This document shows, in pieces, positions 35,100 through 43,929 of a DNA stretch of 64,000 nucleotides; position 1 is the first letter of the stretch; each line of letters begins with the position of its first letter. The position numbers were made by a program, and so were the translations under genes. The stretch is from Vibrio nitrifigilis. GTDB taxonomy: Bacteria; Pseudomonadota; Gammaproteobacteria; Enterobacterales; Vibrionaceae. The stretch covers positions 1-64,000 of the forward strand of contig NZ_JADPMR010000001.1 of NCBI RefSeq assembly GCF_015686695.1, read 5' to 3'. The notes beneath the pieces are model-generated. The model did not search any database, was not told the DNA's origin, and saw only the letters and a program-made list of their open reading frames with translations.

Positions 35100-35428
35100 C
35101 TATACTCCTCATGATTTTCCCAGACAGTCCGGCGCAGCGATTGTACTGGCATCCCTCACATTGCTCAAGTTTCTGCCATAAATACCTCAATCAAGATGCT
35201 GCGCCCCTTGAAAAGAAAAAAATTGCCCTCAACTTAAAGGTAAGCCGAAAAGCGCACTGAACAAGGTCGCTTCATAAAATCAAAGAACGAAACCTACACC
35301 GTTTCCAATGCTTGTATTAGTTGTTACGTAAACAGGCAAAAAGAGTTCATTGACAGAATGAGACACCAAGTATCAAGATAAAGAAAAGCGTTTTCATCAC
35401 CTTAACTAATCCGTATAATGCGCCCACT
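35100..35428. other. Divergent ratA-smpB intergenic region
   Basis: About 330 bp without a gene. It contains an A-rich segment around 35210-35220 and the promoters for the divergent transcripts. No operator or repeat was recognised. Confidence 0.5.
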
Positions 35429-35914
35429 ATGGCAAAGAAGAAATCAAAAGATAAAGCGGGTAGCAATACTATCGCGCTAAACAAAAAAGCTCGTCACGAG
35501 TATTTCATCGAAGATGAAATCGAAGCGGGAATCGAGCTTCAAGGCTGGGAAGTTAAGTCACTTCGCCAGGGCAAAGCGAATATCGCAGAAAGTTATGTCT
35601 ATCTGCGTGACGGAGAAGCATTTATCTCTGGTATGAGTATCATTCCATTGCAACAAGCTTCAACTCACGTAGTCGCTAACCCAACGCGCATTCGTAAACT
35701 GTTATTATCACGTCGCGAACTAGACAATCTGTTTGGTCGAGTTAACCGCGAAGGGATGACACTGGTTGCCACAGCAATGTATTGGTCTCGCTCTTGGGCA
35801 AAAATCAAGATCGGTGTGGCGAAGGGTAAAAAACTTCACGACAAACGTGACACCCTGAAAGAACAAGATTGGCAACGTCAAAAAGCACGAATTATGAAAA
35901 GTGGATTGCGTTAA
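35429..35914 (+). CDS. smpB: SsrA-binding protein SmpB
   Basis: A 161-residue partner of tmRNA that loads it onto stalled ribosomes. The OB-fold core reads NKKARHEYFIEDEIEAGIELQGWEVKSLRQGKANI, and the basic C-terminal tail (KGKKLHDKRDTLKEQDWQRQKA) mimics a codon-anticodon helix. ssrA follows 68 bp downstream, so the two trans-translation components are adjacent. Confidence 0.98.
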   Translation: MAKKKSKDKAGSNTIALNKKARHEYFIEDEIEAGIELQGWEVKSLRQGKANIAESYVYLRDGEAFISGMSIIPLQQASTHVVANPTRIRKLLLSRRELDNLFGRVNREGMTLVATAMYWSRSWAKIKIGVAKGKKLHDKRDTLKEQDWQRQKARIMKSGLR

Positions 35915-35982
35915 TTGTAACCACTTGAACTTAGGGAGCTAGACAGAAATTTAGATTCTGTTAGTATGCTCCTTAACAACCT

Positions 35983-36348
35983 GGGGCTGATTTAGGATTC
36001 GACGGGAATTTTGCAGTCTGAGGTGCATGCCGAGGTGCGGTAGGCCTCGTTAACAAACCGCAAAAAAATAGTCGCAAACGACGAAAACTACGCACTAGCA
36101 GCTTAATAACCTGCTAAGAGCCCATCTGCCCTAGCCTCCGCTTGTAGGACGGGGAGTTCAGATGGTCAAACCCAAACAAGCTGGCGTGGATTCCCCCACC
36201 TGAGGGATGAAGCGTAAGATATAATTCAGGTTAGCCATTCGTTAGCGTGTCGGTTCGCAGGCGGTGGTGAAATTAAAGATCGACTAAGCATGTAGTACCA
36301 AAGATGAATGATTTTCGGACGCGGGTTCAACTCCCGCCAGCTCCACCA
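35983..36348 (+). ncRNA. ssrA: Transfer-messenger RNA (tmRNA)
   Basis: A 366-nt tmRNA. The 5' end GGGGCTGATTTAGGATTCGA and 3' end CGGGTTCAACTCCCGCCAGC, then TCCACCA, form the tRNA-like domain. The resume frame at 36074-36106 encodes the tag ANDENYALAA followed by TAA, a tag typical of Vibrio. Paired segments expected for the pseudoknots are present between the tag and the 3' end. The 3' end is a common integration site for islands, and accessory genes follow here. Confidence 0.98.
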
Positions 36349-36356
36349 ATCGATTG

Positions 36357-36392
36357 GAAGGCCGCTAACTCAATGAGTTAGCGGCCTTTTGT
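36357..36392 (+). terminator. Terminator after ssrA
   Basis: AAGGCCGCTAACTC pairs with GAGTTAGCGGCCTT, with TTTTG after it. Confidence 0.9.
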
Positions 36393-36542
36393 TTTCTTGC
36401 CATTTGTAGTTCAAATAAATTTAGGTCACTAACGATCCTGTAACAGCCAGTATCAGCTGTTTAATTGAATGGTAGTTTCATACCATGACGCGCTCTAACG
36501 AGGCGTCAAGCGCTCGCTGGGAGGAAATAGGCCTACTATCAA

Positions 36543-36707
36543 TCACTGTTGTACTTCACTTTGGACCCAAGCCACTGCACGTGCGCCTAACGAAATGGAT
36601 TGAGGAAAGTATCCTTGCCCTATCAATTGGTACACATACGAGCGACTAAGCCCCGTCATCGCCATGACTTCTTTTAATCGAATCAAACAGATTGGTTGGT
36701 ATTGCAT
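36543..36707 (-). CDS. AlpA-family helix-turn-helix regulator
   Basis: A 54-residue protein with the AlpA pattern: IRLKEVMAMTGLSRSYVYQL near the N-terminus, then GYFPQSISLGARAVAWVQSEV. AlpA proteins are phage- and island-encoded activators, often of excisionase or integrase genes. Its position about 200 bp after ssrA, a classical island attachment site, supports a mobile-element origin. No integrase gene lies nearby, so this may be a remnant. Confidence 0.88.
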   Translation of the reverse strand: MQYQPICLIRLKEVMAMTGLSRSYVYQLIGQGYFPQSISLGARAVAWVQSEVQQ

Positions 36708-36779
36708 ATCATCACCTTTCGCTATTGGATTAGTTCGGGGTGATGATATATATGTGAGATTATTTAAACTCTAGAAACA

Positions 36780-36804
36780 ACAAAGCCGCTATTAAGCGGC
36801 TTTG
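36780..36804 (-). terminator. Terminator after the zeta-like toxin operon
   Basis: CAAAGCCGCT, a 4-nt loop and AGCGGCTTTG lie about 20 bp downstream (minus strand) of the 54-residue partner gene, followed by T residues on that strand. Confidence 0.8.
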
Positions 36805-36821
36805 ATAAATGATGTTTGATT

Positions 36822-36986
36822 TTAACGACAAACGCGCTGATCAGCTTTTGCAATCATTTCTTGCTGTTCTTTGATCGTTTCTCTTACCACTTTATCGAAG
36901 AGTTTACGTTTCTCACTTGATGAAGCATGACGAATAAAATCAGAGAAAGGTGTGGATTTAACCTTTTCACGTTTAGTACCGATCAT
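36822..36986 (-). CDS. 54-residue partner of the zeta-like toxin
   Basis: A small Lys/Arg/Glu-rich protein beginning MIGTKREKVKSTPFSDF, with SSEKRKLFDKVVRETIKEQQ in the middle and ending ADQRVCR. It lies 10 nt after the toxin stop on the same strand; its strong Shine-Dalgarno (AAGGAGG) overlaps the end of the toxin frame. That tight coupling and the shared terminator suggest a functional partner, possibly an antitoxin. I do not recognise the family, and it does not resemble the classical epsilon antitoxin. Antitoxin function is inference. Confidence 0.72.
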   Translation of the reverse strand: MIGTKREKVKSTPFSDFIRHASSSEKRKLFDKVVRETIKEQQEMIAKADQRVCR

Positions 36987-36996
36987 CCTTTCCTCC

Positions 36997-37710
36997 TTAT
37001 GATTGTTGTAATCCGACGATGGTTTCTAAAGATTGGCGATTGTACTTTTTGCGTAACAATGCGTCAATATCAGTCACATTAAAATGAGGCCTTTCGTTCT
37101 TGCCGTCAATATTTTTTTCAATGAACATAATATCGATATCAGAACCAAATATGTTCTTCAATTCACTAACCACTTGTTGTGATTGCATAAATTGAGTCAC
37201 AAACACTTCTTCTGGAACTCTTCGCCCTTCAACTTTCTCTCGAGCTTTCACCAAGCGCCATGCTTGCTCTGGTTCCTGGTAGACAAAGATAATTTGCACA
37301 AACCTTCCACGCTTTAAAGAACGTTCGATATTGACCTTTGCTTTTTCAAAGCTAGACAATGTTGAATCCAAGATAAAGCTAACGTCTTTGTGTAACGCAC
37401 GATCGTGAATCGCTTCAACCAGAAGAGTAGCAGCTCTTTGGAATAATGGTGAATTCTCACCATGATAATCCTCGAACTCTTTGCGAAGCTCATCATTTTC
37501 GATATGAACTAGCGACATACCACTTTGAGTTTTAAACATACTCAAAATATTACGCGCTGTTTCAGTTTTTCCAGCTCCAGGAGAACCCGCCATAAAAACA
37601 GATACCGCAGACTCTTCCTGAGGCAAATGGTCCACCATCTTTTTAGCTAGAGCCTTTTTCATTTTTTTAGCTTCAGCGATTGCCTTATCGATAATCTCTT
37701 GATCATTCAT
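36997..37710 (-). CDS. Zeta-toxin-like P-loop kinase
   Basis: A 237-residue protein with a zeta-toxin fold. Walker A is AGSPGAGKTETARNI near residue 43, followed by the acidic IENDELRKEFEDYHGENSPLF motif that positions the substrate in zeta kinases, and then DSTLSSFEKAK and a basic helix (RSLKRGRFVQIIFVYQEPEQAW). Zeta toxins phosphorylate UDP-N-acetylglucosamine or other nucleotide sugars (family knowledge). It is first in a two-gene operon with a 54-residue protein, the reverse of the usual antitoxin-first order. Confidence 0.85.
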   Translation of the reverse strand: MNDQEIIDKAIAEAKKMKKALAKKMVDHLPQEESAVSVFMAGSPGAGKTETARNILSMFKTQSGMSLVHIENDELRKEFEDYHGENSPLFQRAATLLVEAIHDRALHKDVSFILDSTLSSFEKAKVNIERSLKRGRFVQIIFVYQEPEQAWRLVKAREKVEGRRVPEEVFVTQFMQSQQVVSELKNIFGSDIDIMFIEKNIDGKNERPHFNVTDIDALLRKKYNRQSLETIVGLQQS

Positions 37711-37767
37711 TGCGTGTATCCCATGACAAATTACTGGTTAGCTCTCTGCATAAACAAACGTACAGAA

Positions 37768-38016
37768 TTAATAACTCCAATCTTCATACACCAATGGTAA
37801 GCTGTTAAGCAAGCTACGAGGTTCTCTCCAGTTAAGCATAAATCGCTCCATCGGATGTTTGAATCGATCATTATGGTTACGTTCCAGTAAATGGACCATC
37901 TCATGAACCAAAATGTATTCTAAACATTCAGGCGGTTTCTTTGCCAACTCTGAATTGAGCCAAAGACGCTTGGCTTGAATGTTACAGCTCCACCAGCAAC
38001 AAATGTACCGTAGTTA
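37768..38016 (-). pseudogene. Truncated YgjP-like zinc metallopeptidase remnant
   Basis: On the minus strand a frame without a start reads WWSCNIQAKRLWLNSELAKK, then a perfect HEMVH zinc motif within ILVHEMVHLLERNHNDRF, and a C-terminus ending EDWSY. This is the C-terminal third of the YgjP/DUF45 family, where WGSC and HExxH are diagnostic. The N-terminal part is missing and the frame degenerates upstream of 38016, so the gene is truncated. Such genes often accompany type I restriction systems, but none is present here. Confidence 0.78.
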
Positions 38017-38113
38017 ATCCCACCAGTTCGGCTAACCATAGCAAAATGCGCTAACGATTCCATATTTGGAACGATGAGCGACGAGATTTACATGTTCATA
38101 CTGGCGCTGTCCG

Positions 38114-38193
38114 AACAACTAAAACGTTGTTTGGCTATATAAAAACAACTCATAAGTTGTTTATCTCGACAAATACAACTCCTAGGTTGTTTT
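38114..38193. repeat. Three palindromic units at exact 30-bp spacing
   Basis: AACAACTAAAACGTTGTTT (38114), AACAACTCATAAGTTGTTT (38144) and TACAACTCCTAGGTTGTTT (38174) share ACAACT-N-GTTGTTT. Each unit is an inverted repeat, and the copies recur every 30 bp, close to three helical turns. They lie about 150 bp upstream of the Gsp synthetase gene and next to a truncated gene. A cooperative operator array is the simplest reading; no binding protein can be named. Confidence 0.7.
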
Positions 38194-38344
38194 AACCTCA
38201 AATTCCCATCCACACTTTCCTGCCTTTTCTTTTCTCACAGACTGCTTTCTCTCTTCATGTGCAGCGCTATAATGCTACTTGTTGCACCTATGTCACCATA
38301 TCTGTTCAGCGTATTGTTTCCCTTCCATAACCAAGGAATTTGTT

Positions 38345-40225
38345 TTGCATAAATTACAGTTTCCACCGGAACCATTCGGCACCGTGCTTGGGCACGCTCC
38401 GGGAGGCGTAGCGATCTTTTCTAGCGATTATAAAAGTGCTGACCCTACCCAGTTTCAACACAATTCTGATTACCGCAGCTATATCGGCAATGAATATATG
38501 GGCCACAAATGGCAATGTGTCGAATTTGCTCGCCGTTGGCTTTACCTTAATCGAGGGCTTGTTTTTACCGACGTTCCCATGGCTTATGACATCTTTGCTT
38601 TACGCTATTTACGTCGAGTTGAAGATGATGCTTTACTGCCCTTCCAAGCTTTCAAAAATGGCGGCATGAAGAAGCCAGAAGCAGGCGCCCTACTTATTTG
38701 GGCAGCGGGTGGAGACTTTGAAGTCACTGGTCATGTAGCCGTGATCACTGAGGTGTTTGACAATAAAATTCGTATCGCTGAACAGAATCTTGAGCACTGC
38801 AAACTGCCTGCAGGCCAGCAATGGTGCCGTGAACTGCAACTCGAACACAGCAACGATGGTCACTACCGAATTATCGAAGGGTTTAGCTCGACAAAAATTC
38901 TGGGCTGGATGATTCAAACCGCAGAGACTGAGCATGCAGAGCCTGACAATACCACTGAATCCAGACTATTCGAGCTAAATAGTCGAGTAATTCAGGACAA
39001 CGGACAATTTGCCCAAGCCTGGTTAGATCATAATGATGAATTGCTCGCCACTTTCTCACATGCTATGGAAAGCGATTTTTTAACTGAATCCCCCACGGAG
39101 CAGCTGCGCTATTTTAGAATGTCGGCCACTGCAGAGCGTGAATTGATTCGTGCGACAAACGAGCTGCACCTAATGTATTTGCATGCCACAGATAAAGTAC
39201 TTCGCGACGATACCCTGCTTGCGAATTTCAATATTCCTCAAGTGCTTTGGCCTCGTTTAAGGCGTTCATGGCAAACCCGTCGTAATCAAATGATCAATGG
39301 TCGGTTTGACTTTTGCCTGACTCACAAAGGGCTCAAAGTTTATGAATACAATGCTGATTCCGCCTCATGCCATACCGAGGCTGGTTTGATTCAAGGATTG
39401 TGGGCCAAACAAGCAAGATGTGAAGAAGGCGAAGATGCTGGTGAAGATTTACTTGCCATGCTGGCTGAAGAATGGCGTCATAGCGATGCCAAAGGCACAG
39501 TCCATATCCTGCAAGACGAAGATAAAGAAGAAAATTATCATGCACTCTTTATGCAAAGAGCTATGGCAAAAGCAGGAATACACAGCAAAATTATTCGAGG
39601 TCTAACGCAACTTCATTGGAATGATGCGGGTGAAGTCGTTGATAGGGAAGAAGAAGCCATTCATTGCGTTTGGAAAACTTGGGCATGGGAAACCGCACTC
39701 GATCAAATCCGTCATGAATGTGAAGATGATGCGCTCGCTCCACCTATTCGTACTGGCTCACCTGATGCGCCTGTTCGACTGGTTGATTTGTTATTGCGTC
39801 CAAGGGTTAAAGTGTTTGAGCCCCTATGGACACTCATTCCAAGCAACAAAGCCATTTTGCCTGTTTTGTGGAATTTATTTCCCAACCATCGTTACCTACT
39901 CGATTGTTCCTTTGAATTAACCGACGATCTAAAGCAACGTGGCTATGTGATTAAACCGATTGCTGGCCGCTGTGGCGATAATATTCAGTTAGTCGATAAA
40001 CACCAACAGCAACTAGGGCAAACTGAAGGACGTTTTTCTCACCAACAAAATATCTATCAAGAGTTATGGCGCTTGCCTCAAATCGATGGCTATCGCGTAC
40101 AGATATGTACCTTTGCGGTTGGAGGAAGCTATGGCGGCAGCTGTATCCGAGTGGATCAATCATTAATTATCACGACTGATAGCGACGTTCTGCCATTGAG
40201 AGTGGTTCCAGATAACTCCCTTTAA
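38345..40225 (+). CDS. gsp: Bifunctional glutathionylspermidine synthetase/amidase
   Basis: About 626 residues. The N-terminal CHAP amidase (1-200) hydrolyses glutathionylspermidine: the catalytic Cys is in HKWQCVEFARRWLY near residue 57 and the His in VTGHVAVITEV near 128. The C-terminal ATP-grasp-like synthetase (220-626) makes it from glutathione and spermidine (FDFCLTHKGLKVYEYNADSA; KPIAGRCGDNIQLVD). I chose the TTG at 38345, with AAGGA upstream; the frame is open to a TTG at 38279 that would add unrelated residues. It appears monocistronic. Confidence 0.93.
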   Translation: MHKLQFPPEPFGTVLGHAPGGVAIFSSDYKSADPTQFQHNSDYRSYIGNEYMGHKWQCVEFARRWLYLNRGLVFTDVPMAYDIFALRYLRRVEDDALLPFQAFKNGGMKKPEAGALLIWAAGGDFEVTGHVAVITEVFDNKIRIAEQNLEHCKLPAGQQWCRELQLEHSNDGHYRIIEGFSSTKILGWMIQTAETEHAEPDNTTESRLFELNSRVIQDNGQFAQAWLDHNDELLATFSHAMESDFLTESPTEQLRYFRMSATAERELIRATNELHLMYLHATDKVLRDDTLLANFNIPQVLWPRLRRSWQTRRNQMINGRFDFCLTHKGLKVYEYNADSASCHTEAGLIQGLWAKQARCEEGEDAGEDLLAMLAEEWRHSDAKGTVHILQDEDKEENYHALFMQRAMAKAGIHSKIIRGLTQLHWNDAGEVVDREEEAIHCVWKTWAWETALDQIRHECEDDALAPPIRTGSPDAPVRLVDLLLRPRVKVFEPLWTLIPSNKAILPVLWNLFPNHRYLLDCSFELTDDLKQRGYVIKPIAGRCGDNIQLVDKHQQQLGQTEGRFSHQQNIYQELWRLPQIDGYRVQICTFAVGGSYGGSCIRVDQSLIITTDSDVLPLRVVPDNSL

Positions 40226-40430
40226 GATTAATCACCCACAGTATCAGTGAACGACACAAGCCGTTCACTGATAGACAAGCATCGACACATTCCAAATCCA
40301 GTCCCCCAGCTTTTGTGAAATGCATCTCTGCTCTTATCCCTCATATTGGCTAACACACATATCTGTTACTAAGCTAATTAAATATAAAAAATCAAACATG
40401 TCTATTCCTATATTAGCAAGTGAGGGTCCA

Positions 40431-42464
40431 ATGAGAGTTCACTCCATTCGGTTGAAAATGATGCTACCAATTCTCTTATTGGGCATTGTATTACTTGGTA
40501 TTTTTGCCTTTATGCAGATCATGGTGAAATATGAAGCTAAAGCCATGGAAAAGCAGACGCAATCCTATTTTGAAGCCATAGCAGTTGTGCTAAATGCTGA
40601 TAGAGATATCTACCAAGCTCGTTTGGCACAAGCAGAAATGCTGACAGACTATGGCGATAAAGCATCGCAACAAAAAGATTTTGATGAAAACGCCAAGCAA
40701 GTGTACGACCGTTTTCAAAAATTCCGTGAATACCTTAAAGATGAGCCCGAACTGCTCACCCCTTTCCAAAATTTTGATCAGCTTTACGCGGATTGGATGA
40801 AGAGCAGTAAAAACATCACAACAAGCTACAAAGCAAAATTGGTGGTCGATAACAAACTTCAAGCATTAGACAAAGACTTTTATACACTACGTGACATGCT
40901 CGATACGATAGAAGCCGAGTTACGTAAAGAAGTCACCACTTGGACTGATGAGCAAGCCACACAAGAGCACCTCCAACTCTACCTCAATGCCATCGCAAAA
41001 ATATTAAACGCCGACCGAGATATGTACCAAGCTCGACTTGCTGAACAGAAAATACTGGCAGGACTTGGTGACTATGCGCAAAACAAAAAAGATTTTGAAG
41101 AAAATACTCTGCAAACATTAAATCGCTTTCAGGGCTATTTAACCTTAATGGAAAACGAACCGAACTTTGTTCAGCCATACCAACGCTTTATTCCCCTTTT
41201 TGCTGAATGGTTTAAAACCAGTTTATCTATGCTCGAATCTGATGATGTGAAACAGATGACATCACATCAAGATATTCTTGCCCAAGCCGATAAAAACTTT
41301 AGTCTTATCCGCGATGTATTAGATCAAGCCGGAGAAATGGTGCGCACCCATGGTCGCGAAATGGAACAGGAAATAGCGCAAGATATCGCTCATTACCAAA
41401 AAATCGCCATCGTCATTATCGTTGCTGGCTTTATTGCCGCCTTTTTAATGGGTTACTTGATTCCCAAATCAATAACCAAAAATGTCACCGACATTTCACA
41501 ACGGATTAAAGAGATCTCCGAAGGAGATGGGGATCTAACGGCTCGCATTAACTCAAAATCCAAAGATGAGTTGGGTGACTTAGCCCATGAATTCGATGGT
41601 TTCCTCACGAAATTACAATCGATCATGCGGGTTATCCAAGATAAAAGTTCAGCCTTAGGCTCATCCACGGAACAACTCGATCAGGTTGCAAACACGGTAA
41701 ATAGCATTACCCATGTTTTGGTCGATTCATGTAACTCCATTGTGAGCGCAGCAAGTGAAATGTCGATGTCTAATGAGCAAATGTCGAGCGTGGCCCACAA
41801 CACCTCGTCCGAATCAGGCAAAGCCGCCGATCACATTGAGCAAGGCCGTGGCGTGGTTGGCTCTTCACATCGCACGATCGATTCATTAGTAGATAATATT
41901 GATATCACCATGACCAAAGCTGAAGAGTTAGAAAAAGACTCACAATCTATCTCCTCTGTGTTGGAAGTGATTCGTGGGATTGCGGAACAAACCAATTTGC
42001 TGGCTCTCAACGCGGCTATCGAAGCAGCTCGCGCCGGAGAATATGGCCGAGGTTTTGCGGTGGTAGCTGATGAAGTGCGGACTCTAGCAACCCAAACAGG
42101 CGAGAGTACAAATCAGATTGAAACCATGATTAATCAGCTCACAGATAGCGTTAACGAAGCCTTTAACGCCATTAAAATGAGTAAGAATAATGCGACAGAA
42201 GCGGTTAGTAATTTTGATAGTGTGATAGCCGTTTTCGATGCATTAAACGCCTCATTTAATACCGTTCATGAACTTTCAGAACAAACAGCGCAAGCCACCA
42301 ACGAGCAATCCACGGTTTCTCAAGAGATCAGTCAAAACCTTGTTTCAATGAAAGAACAAACCGATGGTGTAGATCAAGCATCACAAGAAATACGTTCACA
42401 ATTCAATTCATTAAACGCGCTTTATCAAGAATTGGATGCACAGGTATCGCAATTTAAAGTGTAA
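40431..42464 (+). CDS. Methyl-accepting chemotaxis protein with duplicated sensor helices
   Basis: About 677 residues from the ATG at 40431, which has GAGGG 6 nt upstream; ATGs at 40398 and 40320 are less likely. A transmembrane segment (MMLPILLLGIVLLGIFAFM) leads to a periplasmic all-helical region with two homologous halves: LNADRDIYQARLAQ and LNADRDMYQARLAE, each ending in an F-x-W stretch (DWMKSS / EWFKTS). The second membrane segment (about 323-347) is followed by HAMP and the signalling hairpin (EQTNLLALNAAIEAARAGEY). The ligand is unknown. A terminator follows. Confidence 0.93.
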   Translation: MRVHSIRLKMMLPILLLGIVLLGIFAFMQIMVKYEAKAMEKQTQSYFEAIAVVLNADRDIYQARLAQAEMLTDYGDKASQQKDFDENAKQVYDRFQKFREYLKDEPELLTPFQNFDQLYADWMKSSKNITTSYKAKLVVDNKLQALDKDFYTLRDMLDTIEAELRKEVTTWTDEQATQEHLQLYLNAIAKILNADRDMYQARLAEQKILAGLGDYAQNKKDFEENTLQTLNRFQGYLTLMENEPNFVQPYQRFIPLFAEWFKTSLSMLESDDVKQMTSHQDILAQADKNFSLIRDVLDQAGEMVRTHGREMEQEIAQDIAHYQKIAIVIIVAGFIAAFLMGYLIPKSITKNVTDISQRIKEISEGDGDLTARINSKSKDELGDLAHEFDGFLTKLQSIMRVIQDKSSALGSSTEQLDQVANTVNSITHVLVDSCNSIVSAASEMSMSNEQMSSVAHNTSSESGKAADHIEQGRGVVGSSHRTIDSLVDNIDITMTKAEELEKDSQSISSVLEVIRGIAEQTNLLALNAAIEAARAGEYGRGFAVVADEVRTLATQTGESTNQIETMINQLTDSVNEAFNAIKMSKNNATEAVSNFDSVIAVFDALNASFNTVHELSEQTAQATNEQSTVSQEISQNLVSMKEQTDGVDQASQEIRSQFNSLNALYQELDAQVSQFKV

Positions 42465-42484
42465 CAAGTACAACGCTTCCTATT

Positions 42485-42514
42485 AAAAGCTACAGTGTTT
42501 ACTGTAGCTTTTTT
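42485..42514 (+). terminator. Terminator after the chemoreceptor
   Basis: AAAAGCTACAGT, a 4-nt loop and ACTGTAGCTTTTTTT. Confidence 0.92.
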
Positions 42515-42763
42515 TGTGCAAATTTTACCTATTTAAATCGCACCAAAACCGTTACCAAACGTTTACAATTTGTGCAAAAAAACTACTCACCTTCTATTTC
42601 CCCTCTCCTCTAAAACACAGCCAAATTTATTTAAAATTAATAATTTTCAATCAATTACCTACAACCATAGTATGCACATTTAATGTAAACAAATGGTTTC
42701 ATACCAGTGGCATAAAAGTTGAATATTCAATTAATTTGTAAAGTAATTATTAATACTAAGTCG

Positions 42764-42780
42764 CTGACCAGATTGGTCAG
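42764..42780. promoter_or_regulatory. Candidate GntR-type operator upstream of first TRAP operon
   Basis: CTGACCAGATTGGTCAG is a perfect 7-3-7 inverted repeat, 37 bp before the dctP start and followed by TTTTTC. TGGTC-type palindromes are typical GntR/FadR-family operators. No such regulator gene is in the window. It could also be a weak hairpin in the 5' leader. The rest of 42515-42763 is AT-rich without a gene. Confidence 0.5.
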
Positions 42781-42816
42781 TTTTTCAAGGAAGAAACGTT
42801 CAACAAGGAGAAACGT

Positions 42817-43857
42817 ATGCCTTCGCAGCTCAACATAAAACGGGCACTGTGCTCACTCTCAATACTTATCGCTTGTTCAAGTTATGCGGCAAGTCCTGCT
42901 CGTTTAGAAATTCAAAGCGCTTGGCCTCTATCATTACCTGCAAGTGGAGAAAGCGCTCAGCATTTTGTCGATGAACTCAATGCCACATCCGATCACAGTA
43001 TGCGCGTAAAACTATACTCGGCGGGTAAATTGGTCCCCGCTATGCAAATTTTTGATGCCGTGCGGGAAGGCACTCTTGACGCTGGCTACACCTCTCCTTT
43101 GTATGTCGCCGGACGCTTCCCCGCAGTACAGCTATTCGGCGGAGTTCCGTTTGGCCCTCAGCCTATGGATTACCTTGGTTGGCTATACAATGGCGGTGGC
43201 CTAAAAATTTGGCGCGATATCTACGCCAAACAGGGAGTAATGACCATTCCATGTGGCTTGATGGATTCAGAATCAGGCGGGTGGTACACCTTCCCTATCA
43301 ATTCCATGAAAGATCTCGATGGAAAAAAAATACGCTTTGCCGGTCTTGCAGGGGAAGTCATGAAAAAAGCTGGAGCCTCTGTCGTACTGCTCAGCAGTGG
43401 CGACATTTTCCCGAACTTAGAACGTGGTGTCATTGATGGCACTGAATTTTCGATGCCAGCCATTGATGCGGACATGGGCTTTGAAAAGGCCGCGAAATAC
43501 TATTACGTTCCTGGATGGCACCAGCCTGCGGCGATTAACGAGCTGATCATCAATATGAAAAAATGGCAATCTCTATCCAAAACTCAGCAAAGCCTTATTG
43601 AAACCACCTGTAAAGAAACTGAACTTTGGACCGTCACCTCAACCTCAGTGGCCAATGCACGAGCCATTAAGAAATTTGAAGATGCAGGCGTCAAAGTTCA
43701 GCCCTTCCCACCTAAGGTATTAGCCTCATTTAAAAAAGCGACTGATGACATGTTAGCAGAACAGGCGAAGAAAGATAAAGATTTTGATCGCGTTCTGAAA
43801 TCGTTAAACGACTATCGCCAAAAAACAGCGCTATGGAGCCAACACAAAGCGCTTTAA
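42817..43857 (+). CDS. TRAP transporter substrate-binding protein (DctP family)
   Basis: A 346-residue periplasmic receptor. The signal peptide ends near SSYAAS. The family signature is IFDAVREGTLDAGYTSPLYVAGRFPAVQLF near residue 90, with KKIRFAGLAGEVMKKAGASVVLL and LERGVIDGTEFSMP carrying the conserved Arg region. Such proteins bind organic acids. A good ribosome binding site (AAGGAG) precedes the ATG. dctQ and dctM follow, forming a complete transporter. Confidence 0.95.
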   Translation: MPSQLNIKRALCSLSILIACSSYAASPARLEIQSAWPLSLPASGESAQHFVDELNATSDHSMRVKLYSAGKLVPAMQIFDAVREGTLDAGYTSPLYVAGRFPAVQLFGGVPFGPQPMDYLGWLYNGGGLKIWRDIYAKQGVMTIPCGLMDSESGGWYTFPINSMKDLDGKKIRFAGLAGEVMKKAGASVVLLSSGDIFPNLERGVIDGTEFSMPAIDADMGFEKAAKYYYVPGWHQPAAINELIINMKKWQSLSKTQQSLIETTCKETELWTVTSTSVANARAIKKFEDAGVKVQPFPPKVLASFKKATDDMLAEQAKKDKDFDRVLKSLNDYRQKTALWSQHKAL

Positions 43858-43929
43858 GCCCAGGCTCTGAATAGGCCATTCACACCTGTTCAGAGTTGCT
43901 ATTCTGGCTCTCACCATTAAGGAGATGTG

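Noticed and set aside
36316..36348. Second copy of the ssrA 3' end as an island attachment site
   Set aside because: I looked for repeats of CTCCCGCCAGCTCCACC elsewhere in the window and found none.
38017..38100. Minus-strand frame reading GGINYGTFVAGGAVT upstream of the YgjP remnant
   Set aside because: The frame is short and uninterpretable, and it conflicts with the frame that carries the HEMVH motif.
38114..38193. Possible short CRISPR array
   Set aside because: The units are palindromic and diverge, the variable parts are only about 10-12 bp, and no cas gene is present. An operator array fits better.
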